Source: ZC4RG35 sp964388105 (GTDB lineage Bacteria > Actinomycetota > Acidimicrobiia > Spongiisociales > ZC4RG35). Taken from it: DNA of 6,366 bases. A program made the position numbers and the translations under genes. The stretch spans positions 1-6,366 of the forward strand of contig CAYLYQ010000082.1 in NCBI GenBank assembly GCA_964388105.1, read 5' to 3'. The notes beneath the pieces are model-generated. The model ran no database searches and was not told the DNA's origin. It saw only the letters and a list, made by a program, of their open reading frames with translations. Shown here in pieces: positions 5,392-6,366 of the stretch; position 1 is the first letter of the stretch; the number at the start of each line of letters is the position of its first letter.

Positions 5392-6235
5392 GCAGACGGG
5401 ACAGGGAACGGTCGGCGAGCACCTTCCCCCCGGTCTGGCACCGCGGGCAGTAGTTGGTCTCGTTCTCGGCGTGGACGATCCTCTGGATCGAGGCCCCACA
5501 GCGCGGGCAGGGCTCACGGAACTTCCCGTGGACCGCCATGTCCTCCCGGAAGGCCGTCACCTTGGTTGGCCAGCCTTCACCGACTTCGGCGCGGAGTCGG
5601 TCGGTCCAACCCCGCAGCGAGCGAACCACGGCGTCGCGGAGCTCGGCGACCTCCTCGTCGGTCAGTTGGCGGGTCCGCCTCACCGGTGACATCCTCGCCT
5701 CCCAAAGGATCTCGTCGGAGTAGGCGTTGCCGATGCCACTGAAGATCCTCGGGTCGGTCAAGGCCCGCTTCAGGGTGCGGTTCTCCCGGCGCAGCGCCTG
5801 GCCGAAGGCCACGGGGTCAGCATCGAGCGGCTCCACACCTCCGCGGTCGAGCGCATCGAGTGACTCCTCGCCACGAACTACCCAGATGCCGGCTCGCCGC
5901 TTGGTGCCCTGCTCGGTGAGGATCAGCGACCCGGCGTCGAAGTCGATGGCCGCCAGGCCCACCTTCTTGGGGATCGGGGCGAGCGGCTTTTCCCAGCGGA
6001 GGCGGCCGGCGATCATCAGATGGATGACGAGGAACAACTCGTCGTCGAACTCGAAGACGATCCGCTTCCCGATGCGCCGCAGGCGCTCCACCACCCGTCC
6101 GACCGGTGCGTCGTAAGGCGGGTCGTAGGTGCGAAGAACCGACGGCGACGCTATCCGAACACCCGTGACGGACGTGTTGAGCACCCGACGCTCCAGCGCC
6201 TCGATATAGACGACGATGTCGGGCAGCTCAGGCAC
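5345..6235 (-). CDS. Divergent Fpg/Nei-family DNA glycosylase (base excision repair)
   Basis: A 296-residue member of the formamidopyrimidine-DNA glycosylase/endonuclease VIII family, which removes oxidised bases and cuts the abasic strand. It starts with GTG and reads MPELPD, giving the catalytic Pro2 and Glu3 after Met removal; this fixes the start. K57 (RRIGKRIV) matches the conserved lysine. The H2TH region is at about 153-184 (LKRALTDPRIFSGIGNAYSDEIL). A C4 zinc finger uses C243, C246, C263 and C266. Two oddities are plain. The zinc-finger loop reads HAENETNYC, with Asn at 258 where E. coli Fpg has the DNA-binding Arg. The lesion-sensing loop reads TEQGTKRRAGIW in place of the usual DPRRFG. 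A conserved-looking TGGKVLADRSLSRLLKDDWP tail follows the finger, about 30 residues longer than usual. Substrate range may therefore differ from true MutM, and no symbol is given. It is transcribed alone; no good Shine-Dalgarno sequence is seen. Confidence 0.9.
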   Translation of the reverse strand: MPELPDIVVYIEALERRVLNTSVTGVRIASPSVLRTYDPPYDAPVGRVVERLRRIGKRIVFEFDDELFLVIHLMIAGRLRWEKPLAPIPKKVGLAAIDFDAGSLILTEQGTKRRAGIWVVRGEESLDALDRGGVEPLDADPVAFGQALRRENRTLKRALTDPRIFSGIGNAYSDEILWEARMSPVRRTRQLTDEEVAELRDAVVRSLRGWTDRLRAEVGEGWPTKVTAFREDMAVHGKFREPCPRCGASIQRIVHAENETNYCPRCQTGGKVLADRSLSRLLKDDWPKTLEELEEG

Positions 6236-6255
6236 AGCCAGTACTTGGTACCACA

Positions 6256-6309
6256 GGACTTCTCCCCTGCGTAGCCACAGCGAAACAGGTGAAGGCGGGA
6301 GGAGCTTGT
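6256..6309. repeat. REP-like hairpin repeat, diverged copy
   Basis: This stretch aligns with the next 57 bases: it shares GGACTTCTCCCC, TAGC, CAGCG, a GGTGA/GGGGA block and a final GGGAGG. It still folds, pairing CTTC (6259-6262) with GAAG (6291-6294) and CCTG (6266-6269) with CAGG (6286-6289), although the bases differ from the other copy. Pairing kept despite changed bases suggests that the fold matters. It lies directly upstream of the DNA glycosylase gene, in the region where that gene's promoter must be. Confidence 0.6.
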
Positions 6310-6366
6310 GGACTTCTCCCCCGTGTAGCGGCAGCGGAACGGGGGAGTACGGCGAAGCCGGGAGGG
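6310..6366. repeat. REP-like hairpin repeat, intact copy at the window edge
   Basis: A 9-bp perfect stem, CTCCCCCGT (6316-6324) with ACGGGGGAG (6339-6347), closes a 14-nt loop. A second small hairpin, GGC-GAA-GCC (6351-6359), follows, then CGGGAGGG. It is a tandem partner of the copy at 6256-6309 and resembles in reverse complement the element at 596-641. The window ends here, so further copies or the true boundary cannot be seen. Confidence 0.65.

Noticed and set aside
3781..5517. A 578-codon open frame on the minus strand, antisense to the HEAT and glycosyltransferase genes
   Set aside because: Its product is dominated by Arg, Asp, His, Pro and Glu with no recognisable domain, while the opposite strand encodes two clear protein families. 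Long antisense frames are expected in DNA with very high GC at third positions.
6242..6253. TGGTACCA palindrome and nearby GTAC repeats upstream of the glycosylase as an operator
   Set aside because: The perfect symmetry is only 8 bp and chance occurrence is likely; there is no second site and no nearby regulator to bind it.
6256..6366. The tandem repeats as the start of a CRISPR array
   Set aside because: Only two diverged units directly abut each other without unique spacers, and no cas gene is present.

Overview
The window is very GC-rich and gene-dense, with little space between genes, GTG starts, several 4-nt ATGA and 1-nt TGATG gene junctions, and promoters that appear to lack leaders. 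Together with the type of ECF sigma factor at the left end, this suggests a chromosome of a high-GC actinobacterium, possibly of the Acidimicrobiia type. The taxonomic guess is inference from style and protein families only. No rRNA, tRNA, CRISPR array, integrase or insertion sequence was seen.

Layout. At 1-56 (minus) is the start of an unknown gene, overlapping by 4 nt the end of an ECF-type sigma factor (minus, to 53). A 100-150 nt divergent spacer holds a strong double-hairpin repeat (596-641). At 678-980 (plus) is a small three-helix membrane protein. Convergent with it is a two-gene operon on the minus strand (2316 down to 986): a DUF1648-type membrane protein with a PH-like C-terminal domain, then a short YtrA-type GntR repressor. 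Its promoter region (2317-2352) carries a 25-nt inverted repeat that overlaps a leaderless -10 box, a good candidate for the autoregulatory operator.

On the other side of this shared promoter region is a plus-strand operon, 2417-5391: a stand-alone CheY-like receiver, a membrane-anchored HEAT-repeat protein, and a processive, BcsA/PgaC-like family 2 glycosyltransferase. The HEAT and glycosyltransferase genes overlap by 4 nt (ATGA). This is the most interesting unit. It looks like a phospho-signal-controlled polysaccharide synthase in which a HEAT-repeat scaffold takes the place of the usual c-di-GMP (PilZ) control. That control model is inference.

The 3' end of the glycosyltransferase gene overlaps by 47 nt, tail to tail, an Fpg/Nei-family DNA glycosylase on the minus strand (6235-5345). 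The glycosylase keeps the catalytic N-terminus, lysine, H2TH and zinc finger, but lacks the Arg of the zinc-finger loop and the usual Arg-Phe of the lesion-sensing loop. Upstream of it, 6256-6366, lie two tandem diverged copies of a hairpin repeat of the same family as the one at 596-641, in the opposite orientation.
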